A stretch of DNA of 64,000 nt from Candidatus Petromonas tenebris (GCA_014236755.1 JACCKY010000003.1:19341-83340), one strand, 5' to 3'. Positions 28,108-37,474 are shown, counted from the stretch's first letter. Notes: generated from the letters alone by a model not told the origin. Made by a program: numbers and translations.

Positions 28108-28497
28108 TTAATGTCGTTTTTCTTGCATTTCCTCTAACTCACATAGCTGATTAATTTCTATTGATAATCTATAAGAATCATATATAGCAAAAACCCATAC
28201 TGTTATATAGAATAGTCCCCATCGTTCATCAAAAACATCATTTGCTTTTTGAAAATTACCTATTAGTGTATAGAAAATTGCTAGATTTATTCTGGCCTTG
28301 ACATTAATAATTATTTCACCTGCTAAAAACAGTAATCCTCTTAAATTTTCTCCCATATGAATATGACCTAACCCAGGCAAAGCAGCCGACCACCATGCCA
28401 CAGTCCAAGGATTAAACCGATGTAAATACTTGATTCCAAAAACACTCATATACATTTTACACAATCGAATATCTTCTTTTTTTACTGTATTAAACAT
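28108..28497 (-). CDS. Hypothetical membrane protein
   Basis: A 129-residue protein with three likely membrane segments: AALPGLGHIHMGENLRGLLF, an INLAIFYTLIG segment, and LFYITVWVFAIYDSYRLSI. The PGLGHIHMGENLRG stretch resembles the PG-x-G-x-x-Y-x-G turn of TM2-type domain proteins, but without a confident match. The start is ATG behind AGGGGAT. Cotranscribed with the glycine-rich gene that follows. Confidence 0.62.
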   Translation of the reverse strand: MFNTVKKEDIRLCKMYMSVFGIKYLHRFNPWTVAWWSAALPGLGHIHMGENLRGLLFLAGEIIINVKARINLAIFYTLIGNFQKANDVFDERWGLFYITVWVFAIYDSYRLSIEINQLCELEEMQEKRH

Positions 28498-28595
28498 TTT
28501 ATCCCCTACCTACGATGCCAATCTAAAAATGCAGCTTAGGATTATATATATTATCCATATATTTTTATAGTTACCCTATACAGAATTTGTTACAA

Positions 28596-28634
28596 AAAAA
28601 TAAAACTAAGGCATATCCAAACCTTAGTCTTATT
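28596..28634 (-). terminator. Terminator after the AbrB-like gene
   Basis: On the minus strand ACTAAGG pairs with CCTTAGT and is followed by TTTATTTTTT. It ends the unit that contains the AbrB-like gene and probably the ABC importer upstream. Confidence 0.8.
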
Positions 28635-28663
28635 ATTTAATATTTTGTATTTTTATGTTCTTC

Positions 28664-29161
28664 TTAAGCATTAATAAATTTGGCAAAAAATCTAATCACT
28701 AATGGTATTACAGTTATAACTGTAATAAGCCTCATAAGATGCAAGAGTGCAACCTTATGTGTCTCTGCACCGTATGCTTCAGATATTAATACCATATCGG
28801 TAAGGCCTCCCGGGGCACTGCTAAATAGGGCTGTTATCAAATCTATTCCTGCAATTTTAGATATAAAAAAACCTAGAGTAAGACTCAAAGCCGTAAGTCC
28901 TACCAACAGAATACTTGCTGGTATAATAAGATTTTTAAGTCCGTAAATCGTATCCATTGTAAAGTTAAGTCCCAACATTCCTCCCACCACAATTTGAGCC
29001 ATAAGTTTAAAATTGGAAGGAATTACTCCTTTATCTGTAGTTATATTATAAATTGCAACTGCAACCATCGCTCCTACAAAAGCTCCTGCAGGTATCTTAA
29101 GCTTGATACCTAAAAATCCGCCTAAGCCTGCAATTAAAAGGGTGTAAATAATCTTATCCAT
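28664..29161 (-). CDS. AbrB-family membrane protein (single-repeat form)
   Basis: A 165-residue membrane protein with about five spans, of the AbrB/ammonia-monooxygenase-regulator-like family. The motif LFSSAPGGLTDMVLISEAYG is diagnostic. Most family members are about 340 residues with two such halves; this one has a single half and must pair with itself or another copy. The start is ATG behind GAGAGGAAAG. It follows the ABC permease by 14 bases on the same strand, so it may belong to that operon. Despite the name it is not the DNA-binding AbrB. Confidence 0.8.
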   Translation of the reverse strand: MDKIIYTLLIAGLGGFLGIKLKIPAGAFVGAMVAVAIYNITTDKGVIPSNFKLMAQIVVGGMLGLNFTMDTIYGLKNLIIPASILLVGLTALSLTLGFFISKIAGIDLITALFSSAPGGLTDMVLISEAYGAETHKVALLHLMRLITVITVIPLVIRFFAKFINA

Positions 29162-29175
29162 ATTTTCTTTCCTCT

Positions 29176-29940
29176 CTAATTTTTATCCGTATTCATTTTT
29201 CCCACTCTAATCCAAACACAAAGCCTACTCTCAACATAATCAATCATTTTAAATATAAGCAGTCCCATTATACTAAGGGCAAGTATGCCGCTGAACATCT
29301 TAGTATAATTTACAGTTATCCAACTATTCATTATAAAATATCCGATACCGTATTGGGTAGCAAAGTTTTCAGCAAAAAATAGAACTGCTATGCTTGTACC
29401 TACACTAATTCGCAGTGCTGTTATTATCTTAGGAAGCACCGCTGGTATTACGAGGTGTCTATAAATCTTTATTTGATTCATTCCCAATGATCTTACGGAG
29501 TAGAAAAGCTCCTTAGTCAGGGCTTTAACTCCATCCCGTGTTGTAACTATAATCTGAAAAATAATTATTATAGTAATAAGTACTATTTTAGACAGGTTTC
29601 CTAAGCCAAATAAAATCATTAAAACGGGTAGAAAAGCTATCTTAGGTACCGGATATAAAATATAAATTATAGGATTAATTATTTCATCTATTTTAGGATT
29701 CATTCCGATCCATAATCCCAATGAAACTCCTATAATCAGCGATACTGTAACAGCCATGGTTATCCTTCCAAGACTTCTCAGCAGATGAGATAATAGAAGA
29801 TCAGGGAAAATCCTTATAAATGTAATCACTGTTTCATGGGGACTTGGTATTACGGAAGAATGAACTGAAAAGTGCAAAGCATACCAAAACATAAAGATCA
29901 TAAATGTTCCGTATAGTGCTCTATTCTTGCTGCCTTTCAT
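29176..29940 (-). CDS. ABC transporter permease (SsuC/TauC type)
   Basis: Inner-membrane permease of the nitrate/sulfonate/taurine importer group, about 254 residues and six spans. The EAA loop reads SLGMNQIKIYRHLVIPAVLP. I start at ATG 29940, whose first bases overlap the stop of the ATPase gene as ATGA, with AAAGGA upstream; the frame opens seven codons earlier. It is the third gene of binding protein, ATPase, permease. The ligand is undetermined: the family also takes up thiamine precursors, aliphatic sulfonates and aromatic acids. Confidence 0.88.
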   Translation of the reverse strand: MKGSKNRALYGTFMIFMFWYALHFSVHSSVIPSPHETVITFIRIFPDLLLSHLLRSLGRITMAVTVSLIIGVSLGLWIGMNPKIDEIINPIIYILYPVPKIAFLPVLMILFGLGNLSKIVLITIIIIFQIIVTTRDGVKALTKELFYSVRSLGMNQIKIYRHLVIPAVLPKIITALRISVGTSIAVLFFAENFATQYGIGYFIMNSWITVNYTKMFSGILALSIMGLLIFKMIDYVESRLCVWIRVGKMNTDKN

Positions 29941-30668
29941 CGTCCTTTCATCTCCATCCACCTTCGTACTTTAAGGCATATTCTGTAAAAGTCCATCTTC
30001 TCTCTTAATTCCTCATCGCCAAAATATGGATTGTCTAGTATATGTTTAATTCCCGCCTTTTCCATGATAACAATTTTTTGGCCTAGAAACACTGCTTCAG
30101 CTATATTATGGGTAACCAATACAATAGTCATTGGGTTATTTTTAAAAATCCTAAGAATCAGATTTTGAATTTGCTCTTTAGTTATGGCATCTAGTGCTGA
30201 AGAGGGCTCATCCATAAGCAGCAGGTCTGGGCTGATAGTTAATGTTCTGGCTATAGCTACTCTTTGTCTCTGTCCCCCACTAAGCTCCACGGGATATTTA
30301 TACTTTAGGTCTTCTATTCTAAGCTCCTCTAATATTTGGTTAACAACCGGAACAATTTCATTTCTAGATTTTTTCCTCACCTGCAGTCCTAAAGCCACAT
30401 TATCCCAAACGGTCTTCCAAGGTAGTAGACCATAATCCTGAAGAATGACACCGGTACTTTGTCTTATACCTGTTTGCTCCTCGCCATTTATCCGTATCTT
30501 TCCTGCCTTTGGTGAAATAAGACCAGCTAATGCATAAAGTAAAGTAGTCTTACCACATCCCGAAGGTCCTATTATGGCACAGGTTGTATTTTTTTCTATT
30601 TCTAAGTTGATTTCATATAATGCTGTTTCCTCACCATAATCAACCCTTAGATTTTCAACTTCTATCAT
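29937..30668 (-). CDS. ABC transporter ATPase (SsuB/TauB type)
   Basis: A 243-residue nucleotide-binding subunit. Walker A is GPSGCGKTT (34-42), the signature is LSGGQRQRVAIARTL, Walker B with the catalytic Glu is LLLMDEPSSALD, and the H-loop is VTHNIAEAV. The start ATG shares one base with the stop of the binding-protein gene (TAATG). With the neighbours it completes a nitrate/sulfonate-type importer. Confidence 0.93.
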   Translation of the reverse strand: MIEVENLRVDYGEETALYEINLEIEKNTTCAIIGPSGCGKTTLLYALAGLISPKAGKIRINGEEQTGIRQSTGVILQDYGLLPWKTVWDNVALGLQVRKKSRNEIVPVVNQILEELRIEDLKYKYPVELSGGQRQRVAIARTLTISPDLLLMDEPSSALDAITKEQIQNLILRIFKNNPMTIVLVTHNIAEAVFLGQKIVIMEKAGIKHILDNPYFGDEELREKMDFYRICLKVRRWMEMKGR

Positions 30669-31585
30669 TAATAAATAAACTTCCTTTCAACCATATCATC
30701 ATATTTAACGTCTATATCTACACCTTGCACATTTTCTATCCAATCGATTATCTTTTCCATATACTCTTTGTTTGGAACTCTTGTATTGTGATACTTAGGA
30801 AGTGCTATCAAATCCTTAATCTCGGGCTTTAATTTTATCCTTTCAATAAGTACATCCCTTGCTAAATCCTCATTCTTTTGAATGTCATTAACGGCACGAT
30901 TGAACGCCTGATGAAAGAGCTTAATTGCCTTTTCCTTTTCTTTAATTGCCCTTGAAGTAAAAATCATAGCCTCTGGCATAAACTCGTCATTATTCTTATA
31001 TACCCTTTTCTCAAGTCCGCTTAACTCACCCATAGAAGCTATCGGTTCTGGAATAACAGCCATATCCATCTGTCCAGCTTTAATCATCTCCAACCTTGCT
31101 GGTATTTCAGATATGTAGATTTTTTCCATATTATATTTGTCTCCAAGATATTGGTCTGATAGAAAGTTCGATACACTGACCTCCATCATACCTACCTTCA
31201 CATTCTTTTTCTCTTTAAAGTCTTTATTTACTAATATGGGAAAACTTCCATCGGTACTCGTTGTTATTTTGATGTCAAATCCGTTTTGAATATTGTTTAC
31301 AAAGGCAATAAGATCTGTCATGGCTCCGTCAAGTTCTCCGCTTTGAAGAGCACTTTGTCTGTTTACTGCATTTGTATATATCTTTATATCAATATCTAAT
31401 CCAAGTTCTTTAAAATACCCCCTTTTTTCAGCCAATAAAATCGGTGCAGAGTCAACAGCGGGCATGATACCTATTTTCAGAGCCAAATCCTCATTTGTAT
31501 CTTTATCTGCTACCGATTCAGCACCACATCCTACTGCTAGAAACGCAATTATTAATGTTAATAATACTTTCATTACTTTTTTCAT
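30668..31585 (-). CDS. ABC transporter substrate-binding lipoprotein (NMT1/SsuA-like)
   Basis: A 305-residue exported lipoprotein. The signal ends in a lipobox, AVGCGAE, so it is anchored outside the membrane at that cysteine. The mature part starts with the family pattern LKIGIMPAVDSAPILLAEKRGYFKELGLDIDI, and GELDGAMTDLIAF follows. This is the periplasmic-binding type II fold of sulfonate, nitrate and hydroxymethylpyrimidine receptors. The start is ATG behind GGGAGATAGGAG. First gene of the importer operon, divergent from the UbiA gene. Confidence 0.9.
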   Translation of the reverse strand: MKKVMKVLLTLIIAFLAVGCGAESVADKDTNEDLALKIGIMPAVDSAPILLAEKRGYFKELGLDIDIKIYTNAVNRQSALQSGELDGAMTDLIAFVNNIQNGFDIKITTSTDGSFPILVNKDFKEKKNVKVGMMEVSVSNFLSDQYLGDKYNMEKIYISEIPARLEMIKAGQMDMAVIPEPIASMGELSGLEKRVYKNNDEFMPEAMIFTSRAIKEKEKAIKLFHQAFNRAVNDIQKNEDLARDVLIERIKLKPEIKDLIALPKYHNTRVPNKEYMEKIIDWIENVQGVDIDVKYDDMVERKFIY

Positions 31586-31803
31586 ACTCCTATCTCCCTA
31601 CCTTTCATGTTATTTAATTTCAAATTTGAATCAATACTTTCTCATAGCATTAAAAATGCAATTTCAAATACACACATATATATTTTATAGTTTATTTTAA
31701 ATGAAAACAACATAGTTAATTAGAATTGTTGACGTCTCTGCTAAAAATATTTAACATTAAATATGTATAAATAATTTTATTCAAAGGCAAGGAGACTTCT
31801 ATT

Positions 31804-32715
31804 ATGACATCTAAAACTTCCTACATACGTCACCTAATAAAGGATATATGGATTGCTTCAAGGCCCCTTTCACTAACTTTGGCCCTGTATTCTACTACTT
31901 TAGGCATAGTCATTGCACACCTTGAAGGAAAACTTTTTACCGATAATCTTTCCCTTGATTTGCGAAAGATCTTTTTAGTTACAGTGGCAGGGCTATTTGT
32001 ACAAACGGCAACGAACTTTATAAATGACTACTTTGAATGTGAATATAAATACCGCAGACAGAGCAGCAAAAAATATTCATTCCTCGGCAAGAAGCGTACC
32101 CGTTTTGACATCCTAATATTTCTTTTAGGCATAGTCTGCTTTTTTATCACAGCCTTTATTGGTCTTTATTTGGTACATATTACAACTCCACGTCTGCTGA
32201 TTGTAGGAATACTGGGAATTCTAGGAGGATATTCATATACAGGTGAACCTATAGTATATAAAAAGAAAGGTCTTGGTACTCCTCTTTCTTTTATTCTCAT
32301 GGGTCCCCTTATGATATACGGCAGCTACCTTGTATTTGCTCAAAGATTTTCATGGAATCCTATAATACTTGGTCTGCCAGTCAGCTTTATGATACCTCTT
32401 CTTATGCTTAGCAATGAACTTAGAGATTTTGAAAGAGATAAGAGATTAAATATCCAAACTCTCACCGTACGAATAGGATATGCTCGTGGAAAAAAGCTTT
32501 TTCTTTCGCTACTAATCGGGGCTTATGGACTTACAACTATATATGTGTTTCTGAGGATGATACCAGCTGCTGCTTTACTCGTCTTCGTTACAATACCTTT
32601 GGCCATCATCTCTTTCAAGACGGTATCCTCTGCCAAAAAGGAAGGCGTTCCAATTACTAATAAGCTACATCTCAGCTTTGGACTGATTTTTATTTTAGCA
32701 CTATTGATTAAGTAA
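31804..32715 (+). CDS. UbiA-family prenyltransferase (MenA-like)
   Basis: A 303-residue integral membrane prenyltransferase with about nine spans. The second Asp-rich motif is intact (NELRDFERDKRLN). The first is unusual: NDYFECEYKYRR instead of NDxxDxxxD, with Glu and Lys at the expected aspartates. IRLGYARGKK-like VRIGYARGKK follows, as in MenA (DHNA octaprenyltransferase). The start is ATG behind AAGGAG. It is divergent from the ABC importer. No other menaquinone genes are near. The true substrate is uncertain; a MenA-like role is the nearest guess. Confidence 0.8.
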   Translation: MTSKTSYIRHLIKDIWIASRPLSLTLALYSTTLGIVIAHLEGKLFTDNLSLDLRKIFLVTVAGLFVQTATNFINDYFECEYKYRRQSSKKYSFLGKKRTRFDILIFLLGIVCFFITAFIGLYLVHITTPRLLIVGILGILGGYSYTGEPIVYKKKGLGTPLSFILMGPLMIYGSYLVFAQRFSWNPIILGLPVSFMIPLLMLSNELRDFERDKRLNIQTLTVRIGYARGKKLFLSLLIGAYGLTTIYVFLRMIPAAALLVFVTIPLAIISFKTVSSAKKEGVPITNKLHLSFGLIFILALLIK

Positions 32716-32907
32716 AAATCAATACAGATTGATAAAACTTTAAAGACCTCCGTTTTATAAATATTTCTTATTAAATATACAATTTTTATATTTTACTTTA
32801 TATTTCAATGACGTTATAATTTTCCTAGGTGTGTATACAAAATACAATTAACATAATTAAGCCCTCTTTTCAATTAATTACAAAGGTATTTAGAGGTGAT
32901 TATTAAT

Positions 32908-33897
32908 ATGGACTACTTAAAAGAATATTCTTCCGGTACTATCTTTGTGTTGATCATTTCAGTCGTATCAATCTTTATAAATGATTTGTTTAAAAATTAT
33001 ATAAATTTAGAAGCCCTTACTATCGCAATTATTATAGGAATTATTTATAATAATACTTTAGGCATCCATGATAGCTTTAAACCCGGTGTTAAATTTTCTC
33101 TTAAAAAACTTCTGAAAATTGGAATAGTTTTGTTAGGCTTTAAGTTAAATATAAAAGCGATACTAGAGCTAGGTCCGAAGATACTTACTTTAGTTCTTAT
33201 TTATGTTCCTGTTACTCTAATTCTTTCTATCCTTATAGGCAAAATATTTAAGGTAAATAACAAACTTTCTGCATTGGTTGGTGTAGGATCATGCATATGT
33301 GGTGCCTCAGCTATAGTTGCGCTGACTCCTAGCATAAATGCTGATGAGGATGATTCGGTAATTGCAGTATCAATTGTAAGCTTTTTAGGCGCAGCTGGCG
33401 TGCTGATTTACTCAGCAGTGGCGGCCAGTGGACTAAATTTAACTGAAATCCAGTACGGAACCTGGTCAGGACTTACTCTTCATGGTGTTGCCCACGCTTT
33501 AGCTGCCGCCTTTGCTCTTGGAGATGTTTCAGGTGAAATTGGAACCTTCGTTAAAATGACAAGGGTTTTAATGTTGGTTCCTGTTTCGCTAGCTTTAAGT
33601 TTTATGTTTAACAGGGAAAATAAAAATAATCAAAAAGCAAAATTTCCTATGTACGTTTTATACTTTATCTTAGCAGGAATTATCAACTCATTGAGAATAA
33701 TTCCTACTCCGATTACAAAAATACTTACTAAAATCAGTTCTTTACTCATACTTATGGCTATGACAGCCATGGGATTATCAGTAAACTTCAGAAGCATTGT
33801 CAACAAGGGAATAAAAGCTTTAATTGTAGGGACTCTGCTATTTATCATTCTTTCTAGTGCCAGTCTTTTTTCAATAATAAATATTTTAATCGAGTAG
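32908..33897 (+). CDS. YeiH/UPF0324 family putative anion (sulfate) exporter
   Basis: About 330 residues with ten hydrophobic segments. Family marks are GVKFSLKKLLKIGIVLLGFKL, GVGSCICGASAIVAL and LTLHGVAHALAAAFALG, followed by late MAMTAMGLSVNFRSI. Members are annotated as putative sulfate exporters; direct evidence for the substrate is thin. I start at ATG 32908, behind AGAGGTG. The open frame begins at a GTG inside that binding site. Single-gene unit; GGTAATTAA/TTAATTACC just after the stop may act as a weak terminator. Confidence 0.85.
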   Translation: MDYLKEYSSGTIFVLIISVVSIFINDLFKNYINLEALTIAIIIGIIYNNTLGIHDSFKPGVKFSLKKLLKIGIVLLGFKLNIKAILELGPKILTLVLIYVPVTLILSILIGKIFKVNNKLSALVGVGSCICGASAIVALTPSINADEDDSVIAVSIVSFLGAAGVLIYSAVAASGLNLTEIQYGTWSGLTLHGVAHALAAAFALGDVSGEIGTFVKMTRVLMLVPVSLALSFMFNRENKNNQKAKFPMYVLYFILAGIINSLRIIPTPITKILTKISSLLILMAMTAMGLSVNFRSIVNKGIKALIVGTLLFIILSSASLFSIINILIE

Positions 33898-33959
33898 GAG
33901 GTAATTAATTATTTTAATTACCGTCCTCTCAGTCGAGTAAGCAAAATGTTTTAAGATCT

Positions 33960-34239
33960 TGATTAATCCAATACTGATTAGTCAAGGTCTTACTAAGTAT
34001 TGGACTTTTAGATATACGCCAATAACCCTTTCGGGTATTGGCATATTGCCAAGCTTTATATGCTGGAATTCCAATTTATATAGCCTCAAATGTGATTCGT
34101 ATACCTCGGACCGGGATTTTGCCTCCGGCTTCCTTCAGATTCCACCTCACGATGGACACCCTTGCCTTTGGCTAGTAGTTGGCACGGCGGCCCCCACAGT
34201 GGACTTTCACCACCTAGTTATTACGCATGCCCGGCGCAC
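33960..34239 (-). mobile_element. Group II intron 5' remnant (class C-like), no reverse transcriptase
   Basis: On the minus strand this begins GTGCGCCGGGCATG, the usual 5' end of bacterial class C-type introns. Further domain I features follow: GGTGAAAGTCC, GCCAAAGGCAAGGGTGTCC, GAATCTGAAGGAAGC and GGCAAAATCCCGGTCCGAGG. Then a GAAA-capped stem (CCAATACCC/GGGTTATTGG) and AT-rich DNA. No domain V hairpin and no reverse transcriptase follow, so the 3' part is lost. The first base sits directly behind the TTTTTTAG tail of a terminator hairpin, the favoured insertion site of class IIC introns. A 94-codon open frame across it on the plus strand is spurious. Confidence 0.72.
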
Positions 34240-34282
34240 CTAAAAAACCTCTCAGCAAAACTGCTGAGAGGTTTTTTAGGTG
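34237..34282 (-). terminator. Strong terminator of the methyltransferase gene (intron insertion site)
   Basis: A near-perfect palindrome: AAAAAACCTCTCAGCA pairs with TGCTGAGAGGTTTTTT, extended by CACCT/AGGTG. It lies 6 bases after the methyltransferase stop. The intron remnant starts where its T-run ends. Confidence 0.9.
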
Positions 34283-34287
34283 ATTTG

Positions 34288-34860
34288 CTATACTGTACAG
34301 GTAATAACATAAAAGCTATTACCTATGAAATCTACTTTTTGGACTTCAAAACTAGAGTCTAAAACACATTTTTTTACATACTCAACATCTTTTCTTTTAT
34401 AAATAGGGGGACCCATGTCTTCTTCTATTCTATTCCAATCTAGGATTACTAAATCGCCCTCATTTTTTAATACTCTTTTACATTCCTCTAAAAAGGATTT
34501 AGGTTCATCCAGCTCATGAAAAACCGTAGCGGTAAAAACCATATCCACAGATTGGTCTTCAATTCTAAAATCGTTCTCTCTAGAATGTATTATTTCCACA
34601 TTAGCAAGATTCTCATTTTCTATTCTTCTTTTCGTCTCCTCTAACATCTTATCATTTATATCTATGGCATAGATTATTCCACCCTCTTCTACTGCTTTAG
34701 CCATTGGTATGGTAAAATAGCCTATGCCGCAACCCACATCTGCAATGTAATATCCTTTTTCTATGGGTATCATTTCCATAACCCGATTAGGCGGCAAAAT
34801 TTTTCTCCTCATGGGATTATCAAGCTTTGCCATGTTTTTGGCTTTGAATTTTTTAGTCAT
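34288..34860 (-). CDS. Class I SAM-dependent methyltransferase
   Basis: A 190-residue methyltransferase of the Methyltransf_11/UbiE-like group. Motif I is IADVGCGIGYFTIPMAKAV, motif II has IYAIDINDKML, and VDMVFTATVFHELDEP and ECKRVLKNEGDLVILDW follow. These are standard for small-molecule methyltransferases. The N terminus is short and basic with no membrane span. The start is ATG behind AGGGGGAAAAC. The substrate cannot be inferred; the gene stands alone. Confidence 0.85.
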   Translation of the reverse strand: MTKKFKAKNMAKLDNPMRRKILPPNRVMEMIPIEKGYYIADVGCGIGYFTIPMAKAVEEGGIIYAIDINDKMLEETKRRIENENLANVEIIHSRENDFRIEDQSVDMVFTATVFHELDEPKSFLEECKRVLKNEGDLVILDWNRIEEDMGPPIYKRKDVEYVKKCVLDSSFEVQKVDFIGNSFYVITCTV

Positions 34861-35022
34861 GTTTTCCCCCTTATCTTTTCTTTATTTTGGCTTTTCTAAT
34901 ATTATAAAATAATTTTGTGAATTAATACAACTCTTCTATATATTATTATCCCTTAAAGTCACTAATAAAACAAGAAGCCATTAAACTGTGTAAAAACAAT
35001 TTAATTGTTTCCTGTTTAAGCT

Positions 35023-36495
35023 TTATAATTCCCATTTTTCAAGGGTTTTAACATTTACACTTCCACCCTTTGCAAAAAATTTGATACCTTTACTATCTTT
35101 ATCAGGATAGACTCTACCTGTGAAAACCTCCTCACCGTCATTAACAAATATCTCTACAGAAGAAGTATCTAAAAATATATTTAACTTTAATATCTGACTA
35201 CGCTTCAAAGTGCATCTTCTAATACCGCCGTATCCCTTACCGCTACGTTCTCTGTCAAATTTAAATATATTATTTAATTTGTCATAGGATACTACTGTTT
35301 GCTGTGTACCATCATCAGAGCATCTTAGCTTAATTCCAAATTGTGTGGCATCCCTTATCTCACACTCTACAAGAATCTCTATAACATCTCCGCAAATGCC
35401 TTCCAGTTCAATTTCTTCATCTTTTATTTCAATTTGTTTATAGGAAATGGGCTTTTTCCTTAGAGTCTTTATTTCTTCAACTGGTCTTTGATATATTTTA
35501 TCCCCTACTAAATGCAGTACTCTTGGAATAGTCATAGCATGAATCCATCCATAATCAATTGTAGGATGATCTTCCCTTTCTGGAAGACCCATCCAGGCAA
35601 TAAGTATTCTTCTTCCCTTTTCATCTAGCATCGTTTGGGGTGCATAAAATTCAAAGCCTCTATCCAATTCCGTAAATTTCCCATGGTTTAATCTTCCGGT
35701 ACTATAGTCGAGCTTTCCTATAAAATATCCTGCTTGGTAAATATTATTGTAAAAGTCTCCTTGAGGCTGAAGCCCTTGGGGACATGCTATGAGAACATCT
35801 TTCCCATTTAATTCAAACAAGTCAGGGCATTCCCACATGTACCCAAAATATCCGAGGTTATTAAGATTTGAACCTGTTACTTCTCCAATCATCTCCCATT
35901 TCTTAATATCATGCGATTTGTATAGCAGTACTCTACCTTGCTCCTCTACAGTTTGAGCTCCTATAACCATATACCAGTTTGCGCCCTTTTTCCATACTTT
36001 AGGGTCCCTAAAGTGCCTTGTATATCCCTTTGGTTGATTATGAATCACAGGGTTGCCGGGCCACTTTTCAAATGTAATCCCATCCCTACTAGTTGCTATA
36101 CACTGGTAGCTTTCTCTATTTCCCTTTTCATCCTTTACATTTCCCGTATACATAAGTGTAAATATCCCATTATTATTAACGGCACTTCCAGAATAACATC
36201 CATGGGTTTCATACCACTCACTGGGAGCTAAAGCTATGGGCATCTCCTCCCAATTAACCAAATCCCTACTCTTAACATGCCCCCAATATTTCAATCCATG
36301 CTTCGTATCGAAGGGATGAAACTGATAAAAAAGATGGTATTCTCCATTTATATGAATAAAGCCGTTTGGATCATTCAGTAGTCCTACTGGAGGCATAACA
36401 TGGTATTTCAAACGATGGTAGTCACTTTTTATTAAATCCTTAGATTCCTCTATCTTGTGGTAGGCTTTTTTTAATAATTCAGTATTCTTAACCAT
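35023..36495 (-). CDS. scrB: Sucrose-6-phosphate hydrolase (GH32)
   Basis: Cleaves sucrose 6-phosphate into glucose 6-phosphate and fructose. The 490-residue GH32 protein shows the nucleophile motif LNDPNGF, the RDPKVW transition-state motif and the acid/base glutamate in WECPDLF, followed by a C-terminal beta-sandwich (DTSSVEIFVNDGEEVFTGRV). The start is ATG behind AGGTGATAAAAGC. Last gene of the operon scrA-scrK-scrB, 7 bases after the fructokinase. Expression depends on the LicT/RAT switch in front of the PTS gene. Confidence 0.94.
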   Translation of the reverse strand: MVKNTELLKKAYHKIEESKDLIKSDYHRLKYHVMPPVGLLNDPNGFIHINGEYHLFYQFHPFDTKHGLKYWGHVKSRDLVNWEEMPIALAPSEWYETHGCYSGSAVNNNGIFTLMYTGNVKDEKGNRESYQCIATSRDGITFEKWPGNPVIHNQPKGYTRHFRDPKVWKKGANWYMVIGAQTVEEQGRVLLYKSHDIKKWEMIGEVTGSNLNNLGYFGYMWECPDLFELNGKDVLIACPQGLQPQGDFYNNIYQAGYFIGKLDYSTGRLNHGKFTELDRGFEFYAPQTMLDEKGRRILIAWMGLPEREDHPTIDYGWIHAMTIPRVLHLVGDKIYQRPVEEIKTLRKKPISYKQIEIKDEEIELEGICGDVIEILVECEIRDATQFGIKLRCSDDGTQQTVVSYDKLNNIFKFDRERSGKGYGGIRRCTLKRSQILKLNIFLDTSSVEIFVNDGEEVFTGRVYPDKDSKGIKFFAKGGSVNVKTLEKWEL

Positions 36496-36502
36496 GCTTT
36501 TA

Positions 36503-37474
36503 TCACCTAATTTCTAAAGCCTTAACTTCTTCTAAAGTTGGTAGAGACGATATTGCTCCTAGCTTAGTACACACTAAGGCTCCTACCTTGTTTGCAAAGG
36601 CCGTAATTTCTTTTATGGCTTCAAAGTCATCAATTAAACTCTTAGAATCCTTCAGCTGGGAAACTCTGCTTAAGAAGGCCCCTACAAAAGCATCTCCCGC
36701 TCCTGTAGAGTCTATGGATTTTATTTTTATGCTTCCAACCCTTGTCATATCTCTATTGTTTGATACTAAAGTTCCTTCTTTCCCAAGGGTTACAGCAACT
36801 ATTTTGGCTCCCAATTCATGAAATATTTTTATCCCTTCTTCTATATTTTCCTTACCAGAAATTATTTTTATTTCTTCATCACTTACCTTTACAAAGTCTG
36901 CATACCCAAGACACTTCTTAGAAGCTTCTATAAAATCTTCAATCCGCCCTTTCCATAAATCAACCCTATAGTTTGGGTCAAAAGATATGAAGATATCATT
37001 ATTTATTGCTAGTTCCATAACCTTAAAATAGGTATCCTTTATGGGACCACCTAATAAAGCCGTTGCTGATCCGAAATGGATTATTTTTGAATTCATTACT
37101 ATATTTTCATCTAAATCATCATACTTCAGGTCTCTATCTGCGCCTCTATTAAATACAAAATCCCTTTCTCCGTCCTTCATCAAGGAAACGAATGCCAACG
37201 TGGTATTATGCTCCTTATCTAAAAATATCATTTCTGTATCTACCCCAGCTTCTTTAAGTACCTCTTTTAAAAAGATACCAAAGGGGTCTGCCCCAACCTT
37301 TGCTGCCATAAGAGCTTCTCCATCCAGCCTTGATATAGAAGCTGCAACATTAGCCGGGGCACCGCCAGCCTTCTTTATAAAGTTTTCTCCTTCAGACAAG
37401 TTCATGCCAACATCAGAACATATAAAATCAATAAGCAGTTCCCCTATACAAAGTACTTTAGTCGATCTCTCCAT
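36503..37474 (-). CDS. scrK: Fructokinase (PfkB family)
   Basis: Phosphorylates the fructose released by the sucrose-6-phosphate hydrolase. The 323-residue ribokinase-fold enzyme begins STKVLCIGELLIDFI, has GGAPANVAASISRLDG, and ends with the anion-hole motif DSTGAGDAFVGAFLSR, where the catalytic Asp lies. It sits between the sucrose PTS gene and scrB. Ketogluconate kinases look similar, so the fructose assignment relies on context. Confidence 0.92.
   Translation of the reverse strand: MERSTKVLCIGELLIDFICSDVGMNLSEGENFIKKAGGAPANVAASISRLDGEALMAAKVGADPFGIFLKEVLKEAGVDTEMIFLDKEHNTTLAFVSLMKDGERDFVFNRGADRDLKYDDLDENIVMNSKIIHFGSATALLGGPIKDTYFKVMELAINNDIFISFDPNYRVDLWKGRIEDFIEASKKCLGYADFVKVSDEEIKIISGKENIEEGIKIFHELGAKIVAVTLGKEGTLVSNNRDMTRVGSIKIKSIDSTGAGDAFVGAFLSRVSQLKDSKSLIDDFEAIKEITAFANKVGALVCTKLGAISSLPTLEEVKALEIR

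Noticed and set aside
28664..29161. AbrB transition-state regulator
   Set aside because: The protein is a multispan membrane protein of the similarly named transporter-like family, with no DNA-binding domain.
33959..34243. 94-codon plus-strand open frame after the YeiH gene
   Set aside because: It runs antisense through the group II intron remnant and has no binding site; the codons come from conserved intron RNA.
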